The notes: generated from the sequence alone by a model not told the origin. Counted from the first letter of the stretch, positions 51,915 through 60,666 are shown. The stretch is 64,000 bases of DNA from Streptomyces olivochromogenes (GCF_001514115.1 NZ_KQ948465.1:143562-207561); one strand, 5' to 3'. Made by a program: numbers and translations.

Positions 51915-52385
51915 CTACTCCTGGGGTGTCAGTCGGGCCGGGAAGCCGCCCGTCGCGACCGGGCCCCACTTCACCGGCGTGACCCGGATGATCGACTTGC
52001 CCTGCTTGAGCATGGCCTCCCGGTACTCGTCCCAGTCCGGGTGTTCGCCCGCGATGTTCCGGTAGTACTCGACGAGCGGCTCGACGGATTCGGGCGAGTC
52101 GACGACCTCGGCCGTGCCGTCGATCTGGACCCAGGGTCCGTTCCACTCGTCGCTCAGCACGATCAGGCTGACCCGCTCGTCCCGCTTGGCGTTACGGGTC
52201 TTCGCGCGTTCGGGGTAGGTCGAGACGACGATCCGCCCGGCGTCGTCGACCCCGCAGGTCAGGGGGGAGCCCTGGGGGCTGCCGTCCGCCCTCCGGGTCA
52301 GCAGGATGGCGCGGTGGCGGGGGCGTACGAAGTCGAGCAGTTCGTCCAGGGACACGGCGGTGTTCGTAGCGATGTTCGGTGCCAT
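51915..52385 (-). CDS. PPOX-class F420-dependent oxidoreductase (split beta-barrel)
   Basis: 156 residues with the flavin/deazaflavin-binding split barrel: RHRAILLTRRADGSPQGSPL, VVSTYPERAKTRNAKRDERV and WVQIDGTAEVVDSPE. The TKxxN-like KTRNAKRD segment is typical of the actinobacterial F420 type. It probably reduces a small molecule using F420H2. It is convergent with the TetR gene and 41 bp downstream of the YceI gene on the same strand. Confidence 0.88.
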   Translation of the reverse strand: MAPNIATNTAVSLDELLDFVRPRHRAILLTRRADGSPQGSPLTCGVDDAGRIVVSTYPERAKTRNAKRDERVSLIVLSDEWNGPWVQIDGTAEVVDSPESVEPLVEYYRNIAGEHPDWDEYREAMLKQGKSIIRVTPVKWGPVATGGFPARLTPQE

Positions 52386-52426
52386 GTGAGTCAGCCTAGG
52401 CGGCCCGCCGGGAAGGGGCGCTCACC

Positions 52427-53248
52427 TCACGCCTGTGGGAGTGGCACCCCTTGCACCGCCTGGACGTCCAACTCCACCTTCAGCGTGGTGCCGATCGCTG
52501 AGATGCCTGCCTGGATGACCTGGTTGTAGTTCATGGCGAATTCCTCGCGGTGGAGTTCGGCCGTCGCCCGGAAGGCGGCCCGCGTGCCGCCCCAGGGGTC
52601 CCCGCCCGTGCCCAGGTAGGCGAGGTCCAGGTCGACCGGGCGGGCGATGCCGCGCATGGTGAGTTCGCCGTGGACGGTCCAGCGGTCGGAGCCGGCCGGG
52701 GTCAGGCCGGTCGAGCGGTAGGTGATCTGCGGGTACGTCTCGACGTCGAGGAAGTCGGGGGACTTCAGGTGGCCGTCGCGCGTGCCGTTGCCGGTGTCGA
52801 TCGAGGCGGCGGAGATCACGGCCTCGACGCGGGACTTGGACACGTCGTCCGGGGCGATCTCGATCATCGCGGAGAAGTCCGTGAAACGGCCGTGCACGCT
52901 GGAGATGCCCAGGTGCTGCGCGACGGCTCCGACAGAGGAGTGCGCCGGGTCGACGGTCCAGGGGCCGGGCGGCGGCAGTTCGTTGCCGCCCTGGCGGGCG
53001 AGGGTCACGTTGCCGATCTCGGCCCGCCCGCTCGCCGTGACGATCGCGCTGGAGGCGGCGGGCGCGTACCCGACCGCGGTCACGATCACGGTGTACGCGC
53101 CGGGCGTGAGCGGGGTCGGGTCGTGCACGGCTCCTTCGGTGTCCGCCTCGGCGCGCAGCACCTGCGTCCCGGTCATGTCGGTCACCGTGACGACCGCGTG
53201 CGACACGGCCCATCCGTCCCGCGTGCGAATCCGTGCGGTCAGTCCCAT
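52427..53248 (-). CDS. YceI family protein with N-terminal carboxypeptidase-regulatory-like domain
   Basis: 273 residues. Residues 1-85 form a beta-sandwich of the carboxypeptidase regulatory-like type (GAVHDPTPLTPGAYTVIVTA, YAPAASSAIVTASGRAEIG). Residues about 95-272 form a YceI lipocalin-like barrel (WTVDPAHSSVGAVAQHLGIS, then VHGRFTDFSAMIEIA), which in other proteins binds a polyprenoid. There is no signal peptide. The start ATG 53248 has GGGAG upstream; the frame to 53266 is less likely. The MFS protein encoded just upstream ends in the same kind of sandwich domains. Confidence 0.87.
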   Translation of the reverse strand: MGLTARIRTRDGWAVSHAVVTVTDMTGTQVLRAEADTEGAVHDPTPLTPGAYTVIVTAVGYAPAASSAIVTASGRAEIGNVTLARQGGNELPPPGPWTVDPAHSSVGAVAQHLGISSVHGRFTDFSAMIEIAPDDVSKSRVEAVISAASIDTGNGTRDGHLKSPDFLDVETYPQITYRSTGLTPAGSDRWTVHGELTMRGIARPVDLDLAYLGTGGDPWGGTRAAFRATAELHREEFAMNYNQVIQAGISAIGTTLKVELDVQAVQGVPLPQA

Positions 53249-53292
53249 CCCGTTTTCTCCCTGCAAAGCACTAAAAATCGGTCGCGATGAAA

Positions 53293-53345
53293 CCGGCCCG
53301 TGGGGGGCGCACCTCCGCTCAGAGTGCGCGCGTCCCCACGGGCCG
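53293..53345 (-). terminator. Hairpin between the MFS fusion and YceI genes
   Basis: CCGGCCCGTGGGG (53293-53305) pairs exactly with CCCCACGGGCCGG (53333-53345). It lies just past the MFS stop, so the YceI gene probably has its own promoter or relies on read-through. Confidence 0.6.
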
Positions 53346-53354
53346 GGGTATCAA

Positions 53355-55901
53355 CTACTCGCCGGGGTGGGCGAGGGTGATGTCGTGGTCGTCGACGCCA
53401 CTGCCGGTGACCGTGAGAGCCGTCGCCACCGGGGGGTAACCCGTCGCGATGACGGTGTACTCGCCACCGTCCAGGTCGGTGAAGGCGTACGCGCCGTCCG
53501 TGCCGGTCCTGGAGGTGCCGATCACGTTGCCGGCCGCGTCGACCAGCGTGACCCGGGCGTCGCCCAGGGGGCCGCCGGGGGCCCGTACGACGCCCTGGAG
53601 CTGGGCGCCCGCGCTGAGCTCGACCTCGACCCGGGTGACCCCGGCGCCGCCGACCTCGGCGGTGAGGGCCTGCGGGCGGTGGCCGGCCGCGTTCACCGCG
53701 ATGGTCACCGGACCCGGAACCAGTTCGGCGAAGGTGAACTGGCCCTGCTCACCGGTGGTCCCGGTGGCCAGCACGTCACCGCGGACGTCGGTCACGATGA
53801 CCATGGCGTCCTTGACCGGGGTGCCGGTCCCGGCGGCCCGGACGAATCCGCTCAGCCCGCTCGTGCCGCTCAGCACGATGTCGTACGCCACCGGCTCGTC
53901 GTTCACGATGATCGTCGAGGCCTGCGGCTGGAAGCCGTCGGCGGAGGCGATCAGGACGTACGAGCCCGTGCCGGGCGCGTCCACCGTGTAGAAGCCGTCG
54001 GCCTGCGCGACCGACCGGCCCAGCTGCCGTCCCGCGAGCGAGATCAGCGTGACCGCGGCCTGCGGGACGGGGGCGCTCTCGGCGCCGCGGACGTGACCGC
54101 GGACCGGGATGCCGCCGGAGGCGGGCAGCGGGGCGCTCTCCCGTGTCGCGGTGGCGACGGCGGCGAGCCGCTGGGTTCCCTCGGGTCCGGCCGCGAGGCT
54201 CGTCTCGGCGACGGCCGCCCAGCTCGGGATGCTCTCGTCGGCGGCGGGTGCCTCGGCGGCGGGTGCCTCGGCGGTGGCCGAAGCCGTCGGCGCGGTGGCC
54301 TCCGCCTTCGCCTCCGCGGCCTGGGCCAGCGCGCCCGAGGTCCGCAGCGGGACCTCCTTGATGAACAGGACGATGAGGAAGGCGAGCAGCGCCAGGACGG
54401 AGCCGATCATGAAGACGTCCGCGATGCCGTGACCGTAGGCGCTCTCCAGGACGGTGCGCAGCGGGGCGGGCAGCGCGTCCATGTTCGGGATGGTGCCGGA
54501 GCCGGAGCCGGACGCGGCGGCCGCGTACTTGGGGTCGATGCCGGCCAGGCCGTCCTTGACGTAGTCGGTGATCCGGGTGGACATGATCGCGCCGAGCGCG
54601 GAGACGCCGATCGCACCGCCGAGGGAGCGGAAGAACGTCACCGTGGAGCTGGCCGAGCCGAGGTCGGACGGGGCCACCTGGTTCTGCGTGGACAGCACCA
54701 GGTTCTGCATCGTCATGCCGACGCCGAGACCGAGCAGCGCCATGAAGATCGCGACGTGCCAGTAGGTCGTGTCGTAGCGGATGGTGCCCAGCAGGCCCAG
54801 GCCCGCGGTGATCAGGACGGTGCCGCTGACCAGCCAGTACTTCCAGCGGCCGGTCTTGGTGATGACCTGGCCGGAGACCGTGGAGGCGATGAACAGGCCG
54901 CCGATCATCGGGATGGTCATGACGCCCGACATCGTCGGGGACTTGTCACGGGCCAGCTGGAAGTACTGGCTGAAGAAGACGGTGCCGGTGAACATCGCGA
55001 CGCCCACGAAGAGCGAGGCGAGGGAGGAGAGGGTGATGGTGCGGTTGCGGAACAGCCGCAGCGGGATGATCGGCTCGCTCGCCTTGGACTCGACGAGCAC
55101 GAACAGCAGGCCGAGGACGATCGCGCCTCCGACCATCGCGTACGTCTGCCCCGACACCCAGTCGTACTTGTCACCGGCGAAGGTGACCCAGACCAGCAGC
55201 AGCGAGACCGCGGCGGAGATGAAGAACGCGCCGCCCCAGTCGACCTTCACGTCCCGCTTCACGGTGGGCAGGTGCAGGGTCTTCTGCAGCACGATCAGCG
55301 CGATGACCGCGAACGGCACGCCGACGTAGAAGCACCAGCGCCAGCCGAGCCACGAGGTGTCGGTGATGACACCGCCGAGCAGCGGGCCACCGACCGTTGC
55401 GACAGCGAAGGTCGCGCCGAGGTAGCCGGAGTAACGCCCGCGCTCACGCGGGGAGATCATGGCGGCCATGACGATCTGGGCGAGGGCGGACAGACCGCCG
55501 ACGCCGACGCCCTGGACCACACGGCAGGCGATGAGCATGCCGGGGTTCTGGGACAGACCGGCGGCGGCCGATCCCAGCACGTATATGACGAGGGCTATCT
55601 GTACGAGCGCCTTCTTGCTGTACAGGTCGGAGAGCTTGCCCCACAGAGGCGTGGTCGCGGTCATGGCCAGCAGCGAGGCCGTGACGACCCAGGTGTAGGC
55701 GGACTGGCCGCCGCCCAGGTCGCCGATGATCTCCGGGAGTGCGTTGGTGACGATCGTCGACGACAGAATCGCGACGAACATACCGAGGAGCAGCCCGGAG
55801 AGCGCCTCCATGATCTGCCGGTGCGTCATCGGAGCGCCGTCGGAGGGTGCACCTCCGTGCTTGGCGTGAGCCCGCACACCGGCTGGTGTGGTCGTTGCCA
55901 T
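53355..55901 (-). CDS. DHA2 MFS transporter fused to three carboxypeptidase-regulatory-like domains
   Basis: 848 residues. Residues 1-530 form a 14-helix DHA2 transporter (MFVAILSSTIVTNALPEIIG, GKLSDLYSKKALVQ as motif A, GYLGATFAVATVGGPLLGGV as motif C). An Ala/Glu/Thr linker (about 540-600) follows. Then come three repeats of a beta-sandwich (about 612-690, 692-768, 770-848), each with G-x-V-R and a D-G-x-Y/F-x-F/V turn (QADGFYTVDAPGTGSYVLIA, TGEQGQFTFAELVPG, TGTDGAYAFTDLDGGEYTVI). It is co-directional with, and 19 bp downstream of, a MarR gene. DHA2 transporters usually end after the last helix, so the tail is unusual. Confidence 0.92.
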   Translation of the reverse strand: MATTTPAGVRAHAKHGGAPSDGAPMTHRQIMEALSGLLLGMFVAILSSTIVTNALPEIIGDLGGGQSAYTWVVTASLLAMTATTPLWGKLSDLYSKKALVQIALVIYVLGSAAAGLSQNPGMLIACRVVQGVGVGGLSALAQIVMAAMISPRERGRYSGYLGATFAVATVGGPLLGGVITDTSWLGWRWCFYVGVPFAVIALIVLQKTLHLPTVKRDVKVDWGGAFFISAAVSLLLVWVTFAGDKYDWVSGQTYAMVGGAIVLGLLFVLVESKASEPIIPLRLFRNRTITLSSLASLFVGVAMFTGTVFFSQYFQLARDKSPTMSGVMTIPMIGGLFIASTVSGQVITKTGRWKYWLVSGTVLITAGLGLLGTIRYDTTYWHVAIFMALLGLGVGMTMQNLVLSTQNQVAPSDLGSASSTVTFFRSLGGAIGVSALGAIMSTRITDYVKDGLAGIDPKYAAAASGSGSGTIPNMDALPAPLRTVLESAYGHGIADVFMIGSVLALLAFLIVLFIKEVPLRTSGALAQAAEAKAEATAPTASATAEAPAAEAPAADESIPSWAAVAETSLAAGPEGTQRLAAVATATRESAPLPASGGIPVRGHVRGAESAPVPQAAVTLISLAGRQLGRSVAQADGFYTVDAPGTGSYVLIASADGFQPQASTIIVNDEPVAYDIVLSGTSGLSGFVRAAGTGTPVKDAMVIVTDVRGDVLATGTTGEQGQFTFAELVPGPVTIAVNAAGHRPQALTAEVGGAGVTRVEVELSAGAQLQGVVRAPGGPLGDARVTLVDAAGNVIGTSRTGTDGAYAFTDLDGGEYTVIATGYPPVATALTVTGSGVDDHDITLAHPGE

Positions 55902-55920
55902 GGGCTTCCTTCTCTTGCTC

Positions 55921-56412
55921 TTATGCGGGTGTACGGGTGGTCAGTTCGGTTGCTTCCGGCACGTAGGGCGGCCGGGGTACGGCACGGCAGTCGCCGAAGC
56001 TCTCGCGCAGCCGGCCCATCAGGTGGATGAGCAGGCCGACCTCGTGGTCGGACCAGTCGCTCAGCCGGTCGGCGAACAGCCGCGAGGAGCGGCGGGAGAG
56101 TTCGGTGAGCTGCTCACGTCCCGCGTCGGTGAGGCGCAGGATGCGGGAGCGTTTGTCGGCGGGGTCGGGGAGGCGTTCGATCCAGCCCCGGTCGGCGACG
56201 TGGGCGACGTGGCGGCTGGTCACCGACATGTCCACGGCGAGCAGCTCGGCGAGCTTGCTCATCCGCATGTCGCCGTGCCGGCCGAGGAGGGTCAGTACGG
56301 CGGCGGAACCAGCGGGGCAGTCGTGCGGCAGGATCCGCCCGAGCTCCCGCTTCACGGCGCCGATGGCACTGAGCTGACGAGCCAATTCCTCGTACTGCGC
56401 CTGCTCGGCCAT
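55921..56412 (-). CDS. MarR family transcriptional regulator
   Basis: 163 residues from ATG 56412 directly behind AGGAGGTGTG. The winged helix lies at about 45-110 (RMSKLAELLAVDMSVTSRHV, RGWIERLPDPADKRSRILRL). It precedes the MFS fusion gene by 19 bp, so the two form an operon. Two TTGC-N5-GCAA operator-like repeats lie upstream. Autoregulation with control of the transporter is the usual arrangement. A much longer frame upstream (to 56964) has no start signal. Confidence 0.92.
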   Translation of the reverse strand: MAEQAQYEELARQLSAIGAVKRELGRILPHDCPAGSAAVLTLLGRHGDMRMSKLAELLAVDMSVTSRHVAHVADRGWIERLPDPADKRSRILRLTDAGREQLTELSRRSSRLFADRLSDWSDHEVGLLIHLMGRLRESFGDCRAVPRPPYVPEATELTTRTPA

Positions 56413-56428
56413 CACACCTCCTGTATTC

Positions 56429-56473
56429 GTTGCTTGGGGCAACCATAAATGCAGTTGGTTGCTGCAGGCAAAC
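56429..56473. promoter_or_regulatory. Double MarR-type operator
   Basis: GTTGCTTGGGGCAAC (56429-56443) and GTTGCTGCAGGCAAAC (56458-56473) are related inverted repeats about 29 bp apart, centre to centre. They lie 17-61 bp before the MarR start and straddle a TATGGT-like -10 on the minus strand. Confidence 0.6.
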
Positions 56474-56474
56474 G

Positions 56475-57045
56475 ATATCGCTGCCGCTGGGCTAAAAAGA
56501 TGGCAAAGGCAAGTATTGGCGAATGTAAACCTGCTGGTGGGCGGCGTGCGTAGCGTTGTACCCGCTGTGGAGCGACGGAGTGTGACCTTCGCGGGGCGGG
56601 GTGGTTCGTGCCGCTCGGGTGGCTTCGAGCTGCCTGGGCGGGGGTCCCCGTTGCTCCCGCGGGGCATCGCCTCGGGGCACCCGCTGGGTTCCGTCCCACC
56701 TGGGCGGGGACCGGGGGACGGCTCCGTCTGGGGCTGCGCCTTCGCACTCGTGGGGGCTGTCGCCCTGCTGGGGTGCGCGGTCGTGCCGAGTACGGGGCTT
56801 CCCGCGAGTCGGGCGGGCCCCCGGGCCGCTGGGCCGCTGGGCGGGCGACTCCGTCCGTCCGGACGTCTCCGGCTGTCGGCCGGTGGGGGCTGGGCGCGCA
56901 GTTGCTTGCGCCCCCGGCGGGGCGCTGTCGATGGGGCGTGCGCGTCATCCGGCTCGTCGCCCACGCCGTCCAGAACCGGTGAACGGGAGGGCGAGGGGAA
57001 CCCGGCGCTTGGGCAGGGGGCGTGTATTCGCTAGGGTCCTGGGCC
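56475..57045. other. Long GC-rich spacer without a supported gene
   Basis: 571 bp. Open frames run through it on both strands, as expected at this GC content, but they lack ribosome sites and typical residue composition. No tRNA, hairpin array or promoter consensus was recognised apart from the MarR control region at its left end. Confidence 0.45.
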
Positions 57046-57243
57046 ATGGCAAACACCCAGGGCCCCGAGGGCAACTACGACCCCGCGGGTAGCACCCAGA
57101 TGTTCCGCGCTTTCGTCGACGAGGGCCCCCAGGCCCGGCAGCAGCAGGCGGCCGCCCCGGCGGGCCCCCGCATCGGCCTGATCATCGGCATCGTCGTCGC
57201 CGTGGCGGTCGTCGCCGCCGTGGCGTGGCTCGCGCTGGCGTAA
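57046..57243 (+). CDS. Small single-pass membrane protein
   Basis: 65 residues: a soluble N-terminal part with ANTQGPEGNYDPAGSTQMFR and an Ala/Gln-rich stretch, then one C-terminal helix (about 44-64, IGLIIGIVVAVAVVAAVAWL). It is a tail-anchored layout. No known family. Codon use and the conserved-looking N-terminus support a real gene. It is convergent with the lipoprotein gene. Confidence 0.65.
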   Translation: MANTQGPEGNYDPAGSTQMFRAFVDEGPQARQQQAAAPAGPRIGLIIGIVVAVAVVAAVAWLALA

Positions 57244-57251
57244 GGGCAACA

Positions 57252-57288
57252 ACCCGCCCGCCCCGCCGGTAGGACCGGTGGAGGCGGG
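57252..57288. terminator. Imperfect hairpin between convergent genes
   Basis: ACCCGCC and GCCGGT pair with ACCGGT and GGCGGGT, with internal mismatches, between the stops at 57243 and 57289. Confidence 0.45.
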
Positions 57289-58029
57289 TCACTTCCACTG
57301 GACGGACACGTCCCGCGTCTCGATGTGCATGCCGAGCGGCACGCGCCAGTCGTCGACGCACACCGTCCAGGTCTTTGTGCTGCCCGCTCCGGCCGCGATC
57401 GGCACGGGCAGATCCCGCGTCGAGTCGATCGTCGCCCAGTCGATGCCGAGCGCTCCGATGATGTGCGTCCCGAGGGTCACCGTGCCCGAACGCACGGCGC
57501 TGCCACCGGTGTTGCGGAAGGAGACCGTCACCTTCTCGCACCAGCGCTTGTCGGTGGCCTCCCTCGTGGGCTCACTCACGTCGAGAACGGCGGGGCCGAC
57601 GGGACCGGGAGGACTGGGGGTACCGGGGAGACCGGGGGGACCGGTGCCTGCCGTGGAACCCGGGGTCGGCCGAGTGGGGGGCGCCGACGTAGTGCCCGAA
57701 CCGGCGCCCGTACGCGGCGAGTTGCCGTCGCCGCGGTCCGTTGCCGCACCGGACGAAGCGGACTGCGGGGACCGCGCGGTTGAACTTCCCTGCTGAGGAG
57801 CTCCCTCGGCGGCTTCCGCGAGGGGCGTGGACTCGGGCAGCGGGGTCAGTGAGACGTTCCCGGTCGGGGCCACCACGGGTCCCGAATCGGCCGGCGCCCC
57901 CACCGCCACGTATCCGCCGCCGCCCCCACCGTCCCCGCACGCCGCCAGTACGGCACCCAGGCAGACAACAGCCGTCGAGGCGCCCACCAGGGCGCCTCGA
58001 CGGCCATGGAGCCAAGTCGCTCGACGCAT
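57289..58029 (-). CDS. Putative lipoprotein with C-terminal beta domain
   Basis: 246 residues. The signal sequence ends in the lipobox VLAAC (Cys about 31), followed by a Gly run. A Ser/Pro/Thr/Gly-rich linker (about 40-145) leads to a beta-sandwich-like domain (about 147-246, VLDVSEPTREATDKRWCEKV, TVSFRNTGGSAVRSGTVTLG) with two Cys. It should sit on the outer face of the membrane. The function is unknown. It ends the minus-strand group that includes sigN, with a 54-bp gap, so it may share the sigN transcript. Confidence 0.75.
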   Translation of the reverse strand: MRRATWLHGRRGALVGASTAVVCLGAVLAACGDGGGGGGYVAVGAPADSGPVVAPTGNVSLTPLPESTPLAEAAEGAPQQGSSTARSPQSASSGAATDRGDGNSPRTGAGSGTTSAPPTRPTPGSTAGTGPPGLPGTPSPPGPVGPAVLDVSEPTREATDKRWCEKVTVSFRNTGGSAVRSGTVTLGTHIIGALGIDWATIDSTRDLPVPIAAGAGSTKTWTVCVDDWRVPLGMHIETRDVSVQWK

Positions 58030-58083
58030 CGCGCCAGTGTGGCTGACGATCCGTCAATTATGAAGGGTTGAGCGCGGGAGGTC

Positions 58084-58992
58084 TCAGTCGGAGATCAGGC
58101 CCTCGCGGAGCTGGGCCAGGGTGCGGGTGAGAAGGCGGGAGACGTGCATCTGCGAGATGCCGACCTCCTCGCCGATCTGCGACTGGGTCATGTTGGCGAA
58201 GAAGCGCAGCATGATGATCCGGCGCTCGCGGGGCGGGAGTTTGGCGAGCAGCGGCTTCAGCGACTCGCGGTACTCGACGCCCTCCAGGGCCGTGTCCTCG
58301 TAGCCGAGGCGGTCCGCGAGGGAGCCCTCGCCGCCGTCGTCCTCGGGGGCCGGGGAGTCGAGGGAGGAGGCCGTGTAGGCGTTGCCGACCGCGAGGCCGT
58401 CGACGACGTCCTCCTCCGACACGCCCAGGACCGCGGCGAGTTCGGCGACGGTCGGGGACCGGTCGAGCTTCTGGGAGAGCTCGTCGCTGGCCTTGGTGAG
58501 GGCCAGGCGCAGCTCCTGGAGGCGCCGCGGGACGCGGACGGACCACGAGGTGTCACGGAAGAACCGCTTGATCTCGCCCACGACCGTCGGCATCGCGAAG
58601 GTCGGGAACTCCACGCCGCGTTCGCAGTCGAAGCGGTCGATCGCCTTGATCAGGCCGATGGTGCCGACCTGGACGATGTCCTCCATCGGCTCGTTGCGGG
58701 AGCGGAAGCGGGCCGCCGCGTACCGCACGAGCGGGAGGTTGAGCTCGATGAGGGTGTCCCGGACGTAGGCACGCTCGGGGCTGTTCTCGCCGAGTGCGGC
58801 GAGCCGCAGGAACAGGGAGCGGGACAGGGTGCGGGTGTCGATGGCTCCCGAGGTCTCGGGGGCCGCCGGGACGGCTTCGAGGGCCGGAGCGGCATCGGGG
58901 GCCGGGAGGGCCGGGACATCGTGAAGCGCGTCGGGCGCGGATTCGCTCTTCGTGAGCGTGAGCACCTTCGAGCTGCCCTGGTCTGCGGACAT
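58084..58992 (-). CDS. sigN: RNA polymerase sigma factor SigN (SigB/SigF family)
   Basis: 302 residues. An N-terminal acidic/Ala-rich extension (about 1-50) precedes region 2 (RNEPMEDIVQVGTIGLIKAI), region 3 and region 4 (KLPPRERRIIMLRFFANMTQ, SQIGEEVGISQMHVSRLLTR). This is the streptomycete stress and sporulation sigma group. Both position and the start (MSADQGSSKVLTLTKSES) agree with SigN. The next gene upstream is a second sigma factor in the same direction, as in the known sigN-sigF pair. GGGGGTGGC precedes the ATG. Confidence 0.88.
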   Translation of the reverse strand: MSADQGSSKVLTLTKSESAPDALHDVPALPAPDAAPALEAVPAAPETSGAIDTRTLSRSLFLRLAALGENSPERAYVRDTLIELNLPLVRYAAARFRSRNEPMEDIVQVGTIGLIKAIDRFDCERGVEFPTFAMPTVVGEIKRFFRDTSWSVRVPRRLQELRLALTKASDELSQKLDRSPTVAELAAVLGVSEEDVVDGLAVGNAYTASSLDSPAPEDDGGEGSLADRLGYEDTALEGVEYRESLKPLLAKLPPRERRIIMLRFFANMTQSQIGEEVGISQMHVSRLLTRTLAQLREGLISD

Positions 58993-59236
58993 GCCACCCC
59001 CTTTGGGTCGCGGACGGTCGCGGCGGACGCTCCCGTCGGAGGAACGCAGCCTCCACCTGAATACCGGAGGCGGGGCTGCGCCAAACGCTCTTCCGGCAGA
59101 ATGTCACATGTCGGCAACACGCTGTAGTGACATGTCGACATGGAGGGGGTGAATCGGCCCTGGAAAAGGGGGGTCTGGCGGTTTTTCGACGCTGAACTGT
59201 CGGAAAAGGAGATGTTGAGCGATTCGCTCTTGCCGG

Positions 59237-60130
59237 TTACGCCTCGATCCTGTTTGCGGATCGCAGCCGCGCGAAGCTCCGGGCGAGCAGCCTTGACACA
59301 TGCATCTGGGAGACTCCCAGTTCGGCACTGATCTGTGACTGCGTCAGATTGCTGTAGTAGCGAAGGAGAAGGATCCGCTGCTCGCGCTCGGGCAGTTGTA
59401 CGAGGAGATGGCGGACGAGGTCGCGGTGTTCGACCCCGTCGAGGGCCGGGTCCTCGTAGCCGAGCCGGTCGAGCAGTCCGGGCAGCCCGTCACCCTCCTG
59501 GGCGGCTTCGAGGGAGGTCGCGTGGTACGAGCGTCCGGCCTCGATGCAGGACAGCACCTCCTCCTCGGTGATGCGCAGCCGCTCGGCGATCTCGGCGGTC
59601 GAGGGGGTGCGTCCGAAGGCCGTCGTCAGGTCCTCCGTCGCGCTGTTCACCTGCACCCACAGCTCGTGCAGCCGGCGGGGTACGTGGACGGTGCGGACGT
59701 TGTCGCGGAAGTACCGCTTGATCTCGCCGACGACGGTCGGCATCGCGAAGGTCGGGAACTGCACGCCCCGGTCGGGGTCGAAGCGGTCGATCGCGTTGAT
59801 CAGGCCGATGGTGCCGACCTGGACCACGTCCTCCATCGGCTCGTTGCGGGAGCGGAAGCGGGCGGCCGCGTACCGCACGAGCGGCAGGTTCGCCTCGATG
59901 AGCGCCCCGCGTACGCGGTCGTGCTCCGTGGTGCCCGGCTCCAGCGTCTTGAGCTGGCCGAAGAGCAGCTGGGTGAGGGCCCGGGTGTCGGCGCCGCGGC
60001 GTCGCTCAGGGGTGACCTGCTCGGGGGTGACGCGTTCGTGGGCGATGTGCTCCTGGGCGAGGGGTTCCGTGGAGATGTGTTCCTTGGGGATTTCCTGTGG
60101 CGGTGCTTGAGGCGCAGTACTGGCCGGCAC
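59237..60130 (-). CDS. sigF: RNA polymerase sigma factor SigF
   Basis: 297 residues, the spore-stage sigma factor of Streptomyces by gene order and sequence. Regions 2 (RNEPMEDVVQVGTIGLINAI), 3 and 4 (QLPEREQRILLLRYYSNLTQ, SQISAELGVSQMHVSRLLAR) are complete. The start was set at GTG 60130, giving VPASTAPQAPP, because GGTGGAG lies seven bases upstream; a GTG at 60142 lacks spacing. The N-terminal 45 residues have an unusual EHIS/QEHIAHERVTPEQ repeat. A 244-bp spacer separates it from sigN, so sigN probably has its own promoter. Confidence 0.88.
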   Translation of the reverse strand: MPASTAPQAPPQEIPKEHISTEPLAQEHIAHERVTPEQVTPERRRGADTRALTQLLFGQLKTLEPGTTEHDRVRGALIEANLPLVRYAAARFRSRNEPMEDVVQVGTIGLINAIDRFDPDRGVQFPTFAMPTVVGEIKRYFRDNVRTVHVPRRLHELWVQVNSATEDLTTAFGRTPSTAEIAERLRITEEEVLSCIEAGRSYHATSLEAAQEGDGLPGLLDRLGYEDPALDGVEHRDLVRHLLVQLPEREQRILLLRYYSNLTQSQISAELGVSQMHVSRLLARSFARLRSANRIEA

Positions 60131-60279
60131 GGTCAACTCCACCTCTATGATCCGTCAGATCCATCAACTCATCCGTCAAAAGCGGTCATAGCATCACAAG
60201 ACATGTGCACTGTGTGCAAGCACCGTATAACCCCGTGTTGAACAGGATTTAGGGAGAGTTGGGGCATACGAAACGGAAA

Positions 60280-60308
60280 AGCCCCCCGCCGGTTTCCGGC
60301 GAGGGGCT
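60280..60308 (-). terminator. Terminator of the Dabb gene
   Basis: AGCCCC-GCCGG pairs with CCGGC-GGGGCT around TTT. On the minus strand it is followed by TTTTCCG. Confidence 0.7.
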
Positions 60309-60332
60309 CAGAGCGTGTCGGCTCGGATCGGT

Positions 60333-60626
60333 TCAGAACGGATAGTCGGCGATCACCCAGGTCGCGAACTCGCGCCACAGCGCGACGCCCGCCTGGTGCG
60401 CGGGATGCTCCAAGTACCGCTTCAGGGCGTCGGTGTCGTCGACCGCGGAGTTGATCGCGAAGTCGTACGCGATCGGCCGGTCGGTGACGTTCCAGCCGCA
60501 CTCCCAGAACCGCAGCTCGGGAATCTGATCGCCGAGCGGGCGGAAAGCGGCCACGCCCTCGACGACGCGGGGGTCGTCACGCTCGACGCCTTCGTTGAGC
60601 TTGAAGAGGACCAGATGGCGGATCAC
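60333..60626 (-). CDS. Dabb family (stress-responsive A/B barrel) protein
   Basis: 97 residues with the dimeric alpha/beta barrel pattern: IRHLVLFKLNEGVERDDPRV at the start, YDFAINSAVDDTDALKRYLE with the conserved helix, and the HPAHQAG motif near residue 74. Catalytic activity varies in the family and cannot be read here. The GTG start overlaps no neighbour. The gene upstream on the same strand encodes a small membrane protein 40 bp away. Confidence 0.88.
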   Translation of the reverse strand: MIRHLVLFKLNEGVERDDPRVVEGVAAFRPLGDQIPELRFWECGWNVTDRPIAYDFAINSAVDDTDALKRYLEHPAHQAGVALWREFATWVIADYPF

Positions 60627-60666
60627 GGGTACTCCCTGGTGGTACGGGCCGTGCGGGGGCGGCCGA

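Noticed and set aside
52722..56030. A 1102-codon plus-strand open frame
   Set aside because: It is a shadow of the MFS fusion gene. The plus strand shows no start signal, and the minus gene has clear domains.
56459..57034. 191-codon plus-strand frame in the spacer after MarR
   Set aside because: It starts inside the operator region, has no ribosome site, and its composition follows the raw base content.
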